Source: Bacteroidales bacterium (lineage in GTDB: Bacteria > Bacteroidota > Bacteroidia > Bacteroidales > Muribaculaceae). From it: DNA of 23,831 nucleotides. Of the stretch, positions 1 to 8,904 are shown in pieces (positions within the stretch are counted from its first letter, which is position 1; every line of letters begins with the position of its first letter). Made by a program: the position numbers and the translations under genes. The stretch lies in NCBI GenBank assembly GCA_004552725.1, contig SFNM01000026.1:1-23831 (forward strand). The letters are read 5' to 3'. Below the pieces are notes generated by a model. The model was not told the DNA's origin and made no database searches. It was given only the letters and a program-made list of their open reading frames with translations.

Positions 1-92
1 TGGATAGATAAATATTAGTCTTTTCTCATCGGATTCTTTTAATATCGCTACTCTTTTATTATGTAGTGGTTGTATTATCTTAAATAAAACAA

Positions 93-134
93 AAACACCC
101 GACTTTACATTCTTGGGTGCAAAACTGGGTGTTT
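93..134. terminator. Possible bidirectional terminator
   Basis: AAACACCC (93-100) can pair with GGGTGTTT (127-134) across a 26-base loop that contains another GGGTG. T-rich sequence follows the plus arm (TTTGTTTTG) and the minus-strand reading also runs into TTTTTGTTTTATTT. It could close transcription on either strand at the edge of the phage. The loop is long, so the call is weak. Confidence 0.3.
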
Positions 135-166
135 GTTTTGCAATCTGCTGATTTTCAGCGTTTGTT

Positions 167-179
167 GCGGAGAGAGAGG
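167..179 (-). other. Candidate attachment (att) core resembling a tRNA 3' end
   Basis: On the minus strand this reads CCTCTCTCTCCGC, which looks like the acceptor end of a Bacteroidales tRNA-Ser or tRNA-Leu gene. From memory, the Bacteroides element NBU1 uses the near-identical core CCTGTCTCTCCGC at a tRNA-Leu gene. The sequence before it on the minus strand (AAAAATAGTT) is not a T-arm, so the rest of the tRNA is absent here. That fits the end of an integrated element away from the restored tRNA, or an attP. The paired GTGTCACC repeats nearby support the idea; no integrase gene is visible. This is inference. Confidence 0.4.
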
Positions 180-235
180 AACTATTTTTGCTCTCTCAAT
201 TCGCTTATAATCAAAAGATTAAATTTCCAAAATGT

Positions 236-412
236 GAAGTGTCACCGAAGTGTCACCAAGTCGGGATTGTTTTCAGATGTTCCTTTGACGGCTGAAACCA
301 ATAGAAAGCCTTTGCTTTCCAAGTGCAAAGATAAGCAAAATCTCCCGAACTACAAAATATTACAGATGATTTTTAGACGGATAACAGAAATATTTGGTGA
401 CACTTGGTGACA
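236..412. repeat. Paired GTGTCACC repeats, possible recombinase arm sites
   Basis: GAAGTGTCACC occurs twice in tandem at 236-257. At 394-412 there are two tandem TTGGTGACA copies, the same octamer (GTGTCACC / GGTGACAC) in inverted orientation. Tandem pairs facing each other next to a possible att core resemble arm-type sites of tyrosine recombinases or their excision factors. They might instead be operators for the promoter enclosed between them (326-356). Nothing in this stretch looks like a gene. Confidence 0.4.
326..356 (-). promoter_or_regulatory. Leftward Bacteroidetes-type promoter
   Basis: On the minus strand, TTTG (353-356) is followed by 19 bases and TATCTTTG (326-333), a full match to the Bacteroidetes -33/-7 consensus. 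Transcription would start near 321 and run off the left edge. I see no open frame longer than a few codons before position 1, so its target is outside the window or is an RNA. Confidence 0.55.
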
Positions 413-427
413 ATTTTTGTAGCACAA

Positions 428-2320
428 TTACACCTCCTTGACTTGGTAAAAGACCCCCTTAATCAACTGCGACATTCCCGACTCGGTGAAGGTCGCAGTT
501 AGTTTTTCGCAGACGTAGCGTTTGCCCCTGATGATAAAAGGGGCTCGCACGTCGGGCACCTTGTCGGCGAGGAACTTGAAGGTGGTCTTTTGTGTAGGCT
601 CTATAGGCAATGCCATGCCGAAGCGGTTGGCGAGCCTGTCATTCAGTCGCAGGGAGAAGTGAGGGTGGAAATAGCCGCTCCAGTCGGGACGGATTACCAC
701 GTCTTCGACATGGGGGTGCGGAGGCGTTGTGGCTCCTGCCGATGTCGCACCGTCCCACCAGCCGATATAGATTTTGTCGTAATACTCGGCTTTCTTCTCA
801 CTCTCCCCTGCCGCGAGCGATTGGGCGGGCTGGGTCTGGGAAAATCGCGAGTTGCGTTCCTCGTACCAGGCATTTGTAAACGGCTCGGGGCCGTCGCGGA
901 ACGATGTATGCGTCGTTTCCTCGTCGTAGCCGCCGAATGACAGGAACATGGCGAAGCCGTAAGTGTCATCGGTATAGTCGATGCAAGCAGGTACGAACTC
1001 GATTTCGTCCGTCGGCGCATCGTCGCTTTCGTCCACAATGCGAGGCCCAAGCAAGTTGACGGGCTGCAATACACACTTGTATATCCAGCGCTTTGTCCTG
1101 CCGTCGGCCATATAGCCGTTCTGCACTCGGCTAACGGCGCGGACTATGAAGTAAGCGTCGATGTCGGCGGCATAGAGCAACTTGTTCATATTGGAGCCTC
1201 GCATATTAGAGCCGTTCCAACTGGCAAGCCATTGGTTTGCCGAGAGCAGAGCCGTTAGGGTGTCGTATCTGACGGCTCCTGCTTCCCATGCCTTGATAAA
1301 CCAGTCGCAAGAGTAATACTTGCTCATCTGATGCGAGCAGTCCTTATATGCTAAGTTCTTCGCCTCGGAGTATTCGCAACGGTCATTTTCGACCTTTACC
1401 TCGGTGGAGTGCTCCGCCACGATATTGTCAAGGCGAACAGCCTGTTTCGCATTGACAAGGCTCTTGGTAAAGGCGAAAGTTATACGCTGGGCGCGGTGGT
1501 CGAAGTTGAATTCGCAGCCCATGAACAGCTCAAGCTTTGCGAAGTATTCCTCGACCGACCAATGAGGCAGTGCACGAGCATACTGCGGAGTGTACCACGA
1601 ATAAGGGAGAGTGTTGCATATAAGGAGATACTTGTATTCCTCTTTGGCTTCCCAGTCTGAGAAGTCGTAGGAATACCCGATTTGCTCGCATATCTTCTTG
1701 GTGATATAGAGCAAGTAAGGCTGCCACGACAACCCCTTTGTGTCCGTATGCCAGTCGAAGCGGGCATTGGATATGAGGTGCCCTTGGCCGTCACGCTGTT
1801 CGGGAACGTATGTCGTGCAGTTCTGCATATTGCCCGAAGCGTCGTTGACCCACGGGAGAGCGACGCCGTTATTGCCGAAAGCAAGCCCCAGCCAAGCGTT
1901 GGCAGGTGTGATGCCGCTCTTGGCGGTTGTCGGGGGCTGTCCGAGGTCGAGCTCGTTGATGTAGATTTTGTCAAGCGTGTTGTCAAAATTCTGCTCCGAA
2001 CGCCCGTCAAGGAACTGTGTCTTGACCTCGGACTCGTTGATTTCGGTAATGGTGATGCAGCCGAACTTGTAGAAGCCCTTGTCGCGTATCTCGCAGTCGA
2101 AGATGACCTTTTGCGCTGCCACGTCGGCACGGTTGATGTGGCCGAAGATAGCCTGATTTTGAGGGCAGTCTTTCAGCGGAAAAGTGATTGTCAGCGTGTA
2201 GCCGTCGCTACCGCTGAACAACCTATTTTCAGAAACGTACTCAAACGAAGTGCCTTGCTTCAAGGCAGCGAGTTTCCAGTTGGGGGTCTGCGTGGTCGAT
2301 TTGTTGATGTAGATTTGCAT
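428..2320 (-). CDS. Phage tail-tip/baseplate structural protein, 630 aa
   Basis: A long acidic and aromatic-rich protein with no signal peptide or membrane segment, encoded directly after the tape measure gene. The stop of the tape measure gene and this start overlap as TAATG (2318-2322), so translation is probably coupled. In siphovirus gene order the gene after the tape measure normally encodes a distal-tail or tail-tip component, and I assign it on that basis. The N-terminal 110 residues look beta-rich. I recognise no enzymatic motif. Host-receptor or baseplate-hub roles are equally possible. It is the last gene before the possible end of the phage, and only repeats and the possible att core follow. 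Confidence 0.6.
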   Translation of the reverse strand: MQIYINKSTTQTPNWKLAALKQGTSFEYVSENRLFSGSDGYTLTITFPLKDCPQNQAIFGHINRADVAAQKVIFDCEIRDKGFYKFGCITITEINESEVKTQFLDGRSEQNFDNTLDKIYINELDLGQPPTTAKSGITPANAWLGLAFGNNGVALPWVNDASGNMQNCTTYVPEQRDGQGHLISNARFDWHTDTKGLSWQPYLLYITKKICEQIGYSYDFSDWEAKEEYKYLLICNTLPYSWYTPQYARALPHWSVEEYFAKLELFMGCEFNFDHRAQRITFAFTKSLVNAKQAVRLDNIVAEHSTEVKVENDRCEYSEAKNLAYKDCSHQMSKYYSCDWFIKAWEAGAVRYDTLTALLSANQWLASWNGSNMRGSNMNKLLYAADIDAYFIVRAVSRVQNGYMADGRTKRWIYKCVLQPVNLLGPRIVDESDDAPTDEIEFVPACIDYTDDTYGFAMFLSFGGYDEETTHTSFRDGPEPFTNAWYEERNSRFSQTQPAQSLAAGESEKKAEYYDKIYIGWWDGATSAGATTPPHPHVEDVVIRPDWSGYFHPHFSLRLNDRLANRFGMALPIEPTQKTTFKFLADKVPDVRAPFIIRGKRYVCEKLTATFTESGMSQLIKGVFYQVKEV

Positions 2321-5300
2321 TACTTCTTGGATTTGGGGGATTTGTTGCGCATAAGGTTATCGTACTCGTCCTGTGCCCTGACGATGCCTTGGTCGCCGGA
2401 AACGGTGACGACGGCACCGATGGGCTGGCTCAAACGGTCATTGAGTTTGGCGAGGGTTTCCCCGATGCCATTGTCGCCCTGCTGTGGCGGCACGTTTACA
2501 ATGACGTTTGGCTGCGGCGATTGCAGGATCGCGCCCTGCGTCGTTCCTGCAGTCGCGGGCATAAGGTAAGAAACGGCATCGTGGGTCAGCGCACCTATGG
2601 TATTGTTGCGCTGTGCCTTGTCGAGGGCTTCGAGCAGAGGGCGTGTTTTGGGGTTGCGAGTCAACTTTTGGCTCGCTACCCATTCTCCGGCGTGGACGAT
2701 ACCGACGGGTTTGTCCTTATCGCCGTCAGGAGTAAAACCGCCCTCGGAGTAGCCTTGCGCCTCCGAAGCCTGTTGCTGCTTCTTGATAGTTGCTATCTGA
2801 ATAGCACCTGCCGCCACGGCCATAGCCGCCGCAATCGGAGCGAGAATGTAGCCGATTACCGGCACCTGCGCAGCGGAGCCGTAAGCGTTCAAGGCGTTGG
2901 TCGCGGTCTGCGCCACGGCTTGAATAATCTGCATCGTGAACGCCTTGCGGTTAGCCTCGTTCTTAATCTTGGCGATTTCAGCGGCTTTCTGCTTTTCGAG
3001 CTTCTTGGTGAGATACGAGTTGCCCTCGGTAAGCTCAATCTCGCGGTCGTAACGCTTCTCGGCGTTTGCGACATCGAGGTCGGCCTGGGCTTGGATGAAC
3101 TGCGACGCCTGCTGCATACCTGCGCTCATCACGGCGAAAACCGACGAGGCGAGCGATGCAAGACGAGTCGCCCAGTTGCCGCCGTCCTCCTCCGTGGCAT
3201 CAAAAAAGTTCTTCCAAGCCTCGTAGATGTCAAGCAGCTGGTTGGTCTCGGTAGAGCCGAACTTGCGGACACGGTCGAGCGACTTCTTGAAGTACGACCT
3301 CTCGATGCGGTCTTTGGCTTGCTCATACTGGGTCTTGTCGATAAGCCCCTGGTCGTAGAGCGACTTGACCCTCGCAAGGTCTTCCTGCTTCTGACGCTCC
3401 TGCATCTTGGGAGAGTCAGCCGAGGGCTTCGCCGACTCCGGCATGTACTCGTTGGCATACTTCTTTTTGAGGTCGGCTTGCGCTCGCAGGTATTCCTCGT
3501 AAGTGACAAGCTCCTTTTCGTATGCCTCGTTAAGGAGTTCCATTTCGAGGTCGTAGCGCTTACGCGCTTCCTGGTACTCATACTTCTTCTTCCACTCGGC
3601 GACTTTCTGAGCCAAGAGTTTCTGACGGCGAAGCTGCTCTGCGGCTTCGGCTTGCTCTATCTGCACGGCATAGTTGTGCCATTCCTCGGAAGCCTCGTTG
3701 TAGGCGGCTTGCATCTGCCGCAGGTACTTCATTCGTATCTCGAACAGCTTTTGCTGCAAGGCTTCCTCGTTTTGATAAATGGCATTGCCGGGCGTGTAGA
3801 AGTCCATTTGGGCTTGCGTTTCGTCGGCTTGCTGCATACGCTTGGCCTCGTCGACTTTCAGGGCGGCGTTCTTCTTGAGCCATTCGGCTTGCATCTCCGC
3901 TTTCTTCTTGAGCAGTTCCTGGTAGTCCTCGTCTTCTTCAAGCCCGAAGCGCTTGTAGACCTCCTCGCGGTCTTCGTAATACTTGACTTCGAGGTTGTAG
4001 CGGTCAAGAAGGAACTGCGACCACGACTTCAACCCTGCGGAATAGTCCGATACGTTCTGCGCGGCACCTGCCTCCCATACGCCCTTTGTTTCGTTGAGCG
4101 CGTCCTTGAACTCCTGCTTGGCCTTGATAGCGGCTCGCCGCTCGGCTGCCTCGCGGGCCCTGCGCTCACGCTCCGTTTCGTATGGGGTGTAGTCGTCGAG
4201 GGTGAAGTCGGGATTGCCCCCAACTACATCTTGGGTCGGTGTTTCAAGCACCGAGAGCCTTGCCCTTGCCTCGTCAAGGAACTCGCGCAGTTCCGCCGCC
4301 GTTAGGTCTTTGACCGTCGGGTTGGGCTGGTCGATACCCAAGATGATGCGCCCCCCTTGCCCCGCTTCGGCTTTCGGCTCGAAGTCGGCGATTATTCGGC
4401 GCAGCTCGGTAGCCGAATATCCTGCGAGGGGGTTCTCCTCACGCTCGATGCTGGCTATCTCCTGCATCGTCACGTTGAACTCCGTCTGTTGGGCTATCAT
4501 CTTGTTTACAAGGTTGACCGGGTGGTCGGTCCAGCCTTTGGCATCCCACAGATTGCCCTTTATGGCTTGCAGCTCGTTGACAATATCCTGGGATATTGTG
4601 CCGCGTGTCTGCAACTGGATTACGACGGAGTTGGTGATGCGGGCGGCATCCCGGAGGTCTTTGCCGCTGTCGACGAGCGACTGCTGCAACTTGGCGGCGA
4701 GGTCTTTGAAGGACTCCTCATAGGTGTGCTCGGCAGTCTCGCGAGCCGTCTGGAACGCACGTTCCTTTGCCGCTATTCGGGCGGCGGCGGCGAGTCGGTT
4801 GTAAGCGGCGGTGAGGTTGTTAATCTCGCCTCGCTCGTTGATAAGTCCTTTGAGATACTTGCCGTACTGCTTGATGATTTCGTCCTTGGTTTCCTTGTAG
4901 GCTTTGGTGCCTTTCTCACAGGCTTCGAGCCTACCGATGAGCTTGTCGATGGTCTGCATCTCCTTACGGAGTTCCGAGGTGTATGTGGCGGAAGTGTTGC
5001 GAGCCTCGCGCATCTTCTTGGTGTACTCGGAAGTGCGGTCGCAGAGCGCTTTGACGGCAATCACGACTGCGGCGAGCACAGAGAGCAGCAGTCCGAAGGG
5101 GTTGGCCTTGACAACCGTGTTGAGCAGTCGCATCGCGTGTGTAGCCGCTCCCAAGCCTTGGGTGAAAGCGATGACGGCTATGCGCCCCAAGATAAGAGCC
5201 GTGCGGTATGCGACCATAATGGCCTTGCCTACTCCGAGGACAGTGTGCCACAGCACCGTTGCGGTCTTGACAAGCACAATCCAGCCGTAATAGACACCGA

Positions 5301-6828
5301 TGATTGAAACGAGCGAGGCGATAGCCTTGCGGTGGTTGATGATGAATGTGACGAGCACGTTGAGAACTCGGAGGAACGCCGACGATGAGCGATAGATGTG
5401 GCTCATCAGCGGGTAGAGTTTCTGACCGAGTTCCACTGCCAACTCGCTGATTTTCTTCTTCGCCTTGTCGATTTCGGCTTGCACCGTATTGTTGAAAATG
5501 GCATACTCGTTCGATGCCGAGGTGCCCTCGCGGAAAGCCTCGGCTGCTTCTCCCATCTGCCATTTGAGGAAGTCAAGGTGAGAAGAAAGGTTTGCAAGCA
5601 CCGAGGAAACGCGGGCACCGTCGAGTCCGAGGTCTTGGAACAGCGGCGAGAGGACGGCGAGAGCCTTGTCCTCGCCTATGCGGTTGAGCGCTTCGAGGAA
5701 CATCATCACGCCCTCGGTGGTGCTTCGGTTCAGCGTTTCGATGAACTGGTTGGCGTCGAGTCCGACCTTTTTTGCCATCTCGCCGGGCTTCTTGTAGAGG
5801 TTCATTATGGTTCGCTGCAAGGCGGTAGCCGACATCTCCACCTTCTGACCGTTAGCGTCGAGGGTGGCAGCGAAAGCCATAATCTCGGGTATAGTCATTT
5901 TCGCCGTGGCCCCGATGCCCGCCATTCGCTGTGCGAACTCCACGATGAAGGGCTTGGCGGCGGTACAGTTCTGCGAGAGGTGGTTGACCGTCGAGCCGAT
6001 TTTGAGCATCGACTCGCGAACACCGTACATCTGCTCCATGCCGAAGATGTTGCTCAGCTTGGCGATGGTCTGCGTGGCGCCCTCGCCGAGGTCGACGAGA
6101 GCCACGTTGATGATAGATGCGGCTTCGACGTACTCCTTGACCGAGGCTACTGTGTTGTAGCCGAGGCGTCCCGCCTCCTGCGCCAGCAGGTTCAGCTGTT
6201 CACGGGGAAGTCGGGTGTCCATCTCCTTGAACGCCTCGTTGAGTTCAAGGACTTCCTCGCGCGTCATTCGGGTGTACTTCTGCGTGTTTGCAAGTTGCTC
6301 CTCCATTTCGGCATAGGCATTGACGGCCTTTCTGCCGGCCATGATCAAGCCGGTAATGGCGGCTACGACTCCGAGGAGTGCCGTTTGGCATTGGTTGAGC
6401 CAACCGTTCATTCGCTCCCAGAGAGATTTTTGGGTAGCGAGTGAAGCGTTGAGTTTGGCGATTTCCGCTTTGACGGTTTGGATTTTAGCGACGTGGGCGT
6501 TCCAGGCAGCGGAGCCGCGCTCGATGCCGTTGAGCTGCTGTTGCAGCGTCCGAAGCGCTTTTTGAAGCTCCTTCGGGGAAGCCTTGTCAAGCCGTGCAAG
6601 GACTTGCTCGGTGGTCTTAGCCGAGCCTTGCATCTGCTTGATGAGATTATTAGTGGATTTAAGCTCACGCTGAAGCTTCTTCATCGTGGCTTTGTCACCT
6701 GCGGTAGCGGCCTTTGCAATCTCACGTTCAAGACGGCGAGCGTCCTTTTCGAGGTTGCGAAGCATCTGCTGAGCCTGTTTGCCGTTAATCGACAGGATGA
6801 CGTTTGCGGTACTGTTGTAATTTGCCAT
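2320..6828 (-). CDS. Phage tail tape measure protein, 1502 aa
   Basis: This protein sets tail length and is ejected with the DNA. Residues about 15-130 are highly charged coiled coil, followed by a hydrophobic stretch near 148-168. A TP901-like core follows (about 165-430), with the AEMEEQLANTQKYTRMT-type opening typical of the family. A long hydrophobic block lies near 490-605 and extended Lys/Glu-rich coiled coil near 880-1270. An alanine-rich hydrophobic segment sits near 1365-1395. Size, coils and hydrophobic patches are diagnostic together. At the usual rule of about 0.15 nm per residue, an unprocessed protein would predict a tail of roughly 220 nm, which suggests a long-tailed siphovirus. 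Promoter 6884-6919 lies just upstream. I see no lysozyme or peptidase motif. Confidence 0.9.
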   Translation of the reverse strand: MANYNSTANVILSINGKQAQQMLRNLEKDARRLEREIAKAATAGDKATMKKLQRELKSTNNLIKQMQGSAKTTEQVLARLDKASPKELQKALRTLQQQLNGIERGSAAWNAHVAKIQTVKAEIAKLNASLATQKSLWERMNGWLNQCQTALLGVVAAITGLIMAGRKAVNAYAEMEEQLANTQKYTRMTREEVLELNEAFKEMDTRLPREQLNLLAQEAGRLGYNTVASVKEYVEAASIINVALVDLGEGATQTIAKLSNIFGMEQMYGVRESMLKIGSTVNHLSQNCTAAKPFIVEFAQRMAGIGATAKMTIPEIMAFAATLDANGQKVEMSATALQRTIMNLYKKPGEMAKKVGLDANQFIETLNRSTTEGVMMFLEALNRIGEDKALAVLSPLFQDLGLDGARVSSVLANLSSHLDFLKWQMGEAAEAFREGTSASNEYAIFNNTVQAEIDKAKKKISELAVELGQKLYPLMSHIYRSSSAFLRVLNVLVTFIINHRKAIASLVSIIGVYYGWIVLVKTATVLWHTVLGVGKAIMVAYRTALILGRIAVIAFTQGLGAATHAMRLLNTVVKANPFGLLLSVLAAVVIAVKALCDRTSEYTKKMREARNTSATYTSELRKEMQTIDKLIGRLEACEKGTKAYKETKDEIIKQYGKYLKGLINERGEINNLTAAYNRLAAAARIAAKERAFQTARETAEHTYEESFKDLAAKLQQSLVDSGKDLRDAARITNSVVIQLQTRGTISQDIVNELQAIKGNLWDAKGWTDHPVNLVNKMIAQQTEFNVTMQEIASIEREENPLAGYSATELRRIIADFEPKAEAGQGGRIILGIDQPNPTVKDLTAAELREFLDEARARLSVLETPTQDVVGGNPDFTLDDYTPYETERERRAREAAERRAAIKAKQEFKDALNETKGVWEAGAAQNVSDYSAGLKSWSQFLLDRYNLEVKYYEDREEVYKRFGLEEDEDYQELLKKKAEMQAEWLKKNAALKVDEAKRMQQADETQAQMDFYTPGNAIYQNEEALQQKLFEIRMKYLRQMQAAYNEASEEWHNYAVQIEQAEAAEQLRRQKLLAQKVAEWKKKYEYQEARKRYDLEMELLNEAYEKELVTYEEYLRAQADLKKKYANEYMPESAKPSADSPKMQERQKQEDLARVKSLYDQGLIDKTQYEQAKDRIERSYFKKSLDRVRKFGSTETNQLLDIYEAWKNFFDATEEDGGNWATRLASLASSVFAVMSAGMQQASQFIQAQADLDVANAEKRYDREIELTEGNSYLTKKLEKQKAAEIAKIKNEANRKAFTMQIIQAVAQTATNALNAYGSAAQVPVIGYILAPIAAAMAVAAGAIQIATIKKQQQASEAQGYSEGGFTPDGDKDKPVGIVHAGEWVASQKLTRNPKTRPLLEALDKAQRNNTIGALTHDAVSYLMPATAGTTQGAILQSPQPNVIVNVPPQQGDNGIGETLAKLNDRLSQPIGAVVTVSGDQGIVRAQDEYDNLMRNKSPKSKK

Positions 6829-6833
6829 AAAAT

Positions 6834-6883
6834 TCGCTCTGAGTGGATTTTTTGGCGACGTCGTAATTTGTCGCTCTGAGTGG
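6834..6883 (-). repeat. Duplicated start region ahead of the tape measure gene
   Basis: CCACTCAGAGCGA (minus strand) occurs at 6834-6846 and 6871-6883, 37 bases apart. After each copy comes a CAAATTAC-AC sequence; the copy near the gene includes the real start (ATGGCAAATTAC), while the distal copy lacks the ATGG. This looks like a tandem duplication of the translation start region that later lost its start codon. Confidence 0.55.
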
Positions 6884-6919
6884 CAAATTTCGGCATCAAA
6901 AATGGGTGTGTAAAAGACA
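6884..6919 (-). promoter_or_regulatory. Late-type promoter for tape measure and tail-tip genes
   Basis: Minus-strand box TGTCTTTTA (6911-6919), exactly 19 bases, then GAAATTTG (6884-6891), a one-base departure from TAnnTTTG. The -33 box and spacing match the other members of the family in this window. The predicted start near 6879 gives a leader of about 51 bases. Confidence 0.6.
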
Positions 6920-7840
6920 GTGGCACAGCCATTTTGGAGCGAATTTAGGGTGCCTGATTTAACGTGACCTTTACGCCAGTTAAGGCTTCCGCAAGTTAAA
7001 TTAGGCTAAATGAGCGACTTACGGGGTTCGGGGGCTTGCCCCCGTTCAGCCGTCAGGTAGCCCCCACCGCCCTGATATGCAACACCTTACGCCCCCCTTT
7101 TGACCCCTCGGAATATGCAGAATGGGCGGTCAAATCGCTGCCGTGAAAGTCAAAATTTTCGCTCGCGGAAATTGACTTTTGCGGAAGCACCGCTTTTTGT
7201 CGGCGAAGCCGACGTTGGCGATGGGCGGTGATGCGGAGTGCGTGGCTAACAAGGCGCGGACTGTAAGCTGACGGGGCGGAAAAAGGCGACTTGCGATTGC
7301 CGGAGCAAAGAGCAAAGCGAGGTATCGGCGTAACTTGTGAAGCCGATAGCGAGTTTGTAAGTGTGGCAAGCCGGGCGTTGTCGAAGCCCGACGGCTCGAC
7401 GGAGGTGCCGACATAAGCAAAGGCACAGACACACGCACAATCTCGCGACCTTGCCTTGCCCTGCGCCCTTGGGCTGCTCGGACATTCGCAATGTTGCCCC
7501 GAACCGTGGCGTAGTCCGCAGTCGTTAGCCGCTCGTAGCGTCACCGACCAGCGGGGGTCAGGGGTGGGTCATGAGGTCGGCAATGTAGCGTGGCGCATTT
7601 GCCGGAGAGGAGGCAATCAAGACCAGGGAATGACGAGAGTGTGCTCGCTATTGGATAGCCACCATGTAGCCGACCGCAGGGAATTGCCGTAGTCGAGAGG
7701 CTTGCCGCCGACTTGGGCATTGGCTATATAGTGGCGTTAAGGACAACGGCGAAAGCACTCTCTTGGCAGGAAGGGGCGAAGATTAAGCCGACGTGGAGGC
7801 AAACTAAGTGCAACGCTTGTAGCCGACCGACTGTGAAAGC

Positions 7841-8202
7841 ACCGCAGGTATAGGCGACAGCCGTAGTCAACACCGTAGGTAGAGCGGTAGCGTGGCAGAA
7901 CCGTCAGGTATAAATGGGCTGGAGTTGGAGCAATCGTTTGACTGACCTGCTAATTGCAAAGGTCGATGTCACCAATGGCGATAGCCTCATTGCTCCCGAA
8001 GCCCCGATGCACCGCAGGTATAGGCGACAGCCGTAGTTAGCACCGCAGGTAGAGCGGTAGCGAGATTGACCGTCAAGTATTTATGGGCTGGAGTTGGAGC
8101 AATCGTTTTGACTGACCTGCCTACCGCAAAGGTCATTGTCTTTAAGGCGATAGCCTAATTGCTCCCGAAGCCCCGACGCACCGCAGGTAGAGCGGTAGCG
8201 TG
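7841..8202 (+). repeat. 170-base tandem repeat (two full units and a partial third)
   Basis: Unit 1 is 7841-8010, unit 2 is 8011-8179, and the start of a third is 8180-8202. Both full units keep GGAGCAAT paired with ATTGCTCC (7927-7934 with 7989-7996; 8096-8103 with 8158-8165). Inside lies GACCT paired with AGGTC (7944-7948 with 7960-7964; 8114-8118 with 8130-8134), while the innermost loop differs. ACCG-(T/C)AGGTAGAG-CGGT hairpins recur at about 7872, 8042 and 8180. Retained helices with drifting loops suggest selection on structure. Confidence 0.75.
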
Positions 8203-8838
8203 TCAGCCTCGCAGAGTCAGGCGAACTGGTTTCGCTGTGGAGCGCAAGCGACCCACACCGAGCAGGGTCTCGGTGTGTTCAACGAGGCCGACGTGGAACA
8301 AGTGCCGATGTTATGGCGGCTACTCCTCTATTGGGTGGGAAGCACGGGGCAATGGGCGGTGAAGCGCGAAGGCATAAGCAAAAGTCGTTCAGACCGTCAA
8401 TGACGAGCCGGAATACAAGCCGAGGTGTCGGGCAACCGGCCACGGCAGGTTGAGAGAGTTTGAAGTCGATGCGAGCCGCCAACACCACCGAGGTAACGAG
8501 CGTGGTGTCAGGCGAAGCAGCGTGCTTCAATCTCTCGCCCCGACGCCCGAGAGCGTTCGACATTGACAGCGTAGCGAGCAGGGTGTCGGGAAAAGCGGTT
8601 GCCCCGATCCCTGAAAACGAGTGTAGCCGTCAACGTCGATGTCGGGCTTGGCATTAGACTGGGGCTGACGGCCAGCGTCGCCGAGTACGTTGACACCGAC
8701 CGTTGCCCCTTGCCGGGTGGGACAGAAAATGTTGCCGCCTATCTGTGGAAAGTAGAAGTTTGAAGTCGGGTTTGACACAGGAGAAGCCGACTCTGTGAGC
8801 CGGGTTGGCTGCGCCCATTTCGGCGTCGCCTCAACAGA

Positions 8839-8877
8839 TTTCGAGCAAGCTCGAATCTGTGTTCGGCTTGCTCGAAA
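8839..8877 (-). terminator. Strong hairpin after the 119-aa gene
   Basis: TTTCGAGCAAGC (8839-8850) pairs perfectly with GCTTGCTCGAAA (8866-8877), with an inner CGAA/TTCG helix and a TCTGTG loop. It begins 27 bases beyond the stop of the minus-strand gene ending at 8905, the usual place for a terminator. The T-tract on the minus side is poor (TCTGTTG), so it could also be an RNA-protecting or processing structure. Confidence 0.5.
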
Positions 8878-8904
8878 GTCTTCAGTGAGAGAGGGCGTGA
8901 GGAT

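Larger units (their letters stand above)
6920..8904. other. 2-kb non-coding, palindrome-rich region
   Basis: No open frame here has believable composition; the longest (7053-7544 minus) is Arg/Ser/Ala-rich and unlike its neighbours. The stretch is instead dense in perfect hairpins: CGGGGG-CTTG-CCCCCG (7029-7044), AAAGTCAA/TTGACTTT (about 7146-7179), GCGG/CCGC followed by five T (7181-7197), TATCGGC/GCCGATA (about 7322-7347), CGGGC/GCCCG (about 7370-7389), and CACACCGAG/CTCGGTGTG (8254-8277). Longer-range helices such as ACACCAC/GTGGTGT near 8480-8508 also occur. A G-U pair in the 7146-7179 stem fits a plus-strand RNA but is weak evidence. I found no plus-strand promoter. It may be one or several large structured RNAs, or degenerate DNA. 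Confidence 0.55.

Noticed and set aside
117..410. 97-codon plus-strand frame near the left edge
   Set aside because: It runs across the repeats, the possible att core and the leftward promoter; its composition is not protein-like and no start signal is present.
2389..4305. 638-codon plus-strand frame opposite the tape measure gene
   Set aside because: It is a mirror of a repetitive Lys/Glu coding strand, giving Leu/Val/Arg runs; the tape measure frame explains the sequence.
7053..7544. 163-codon minus-strand frame in the 2-kb spacer
   Set aside because: Arg/Ser/Ala-rich with no recognisable segments, and it overlaps many perfect hairpins; it looks like a chance frame in GC-rich sequence.
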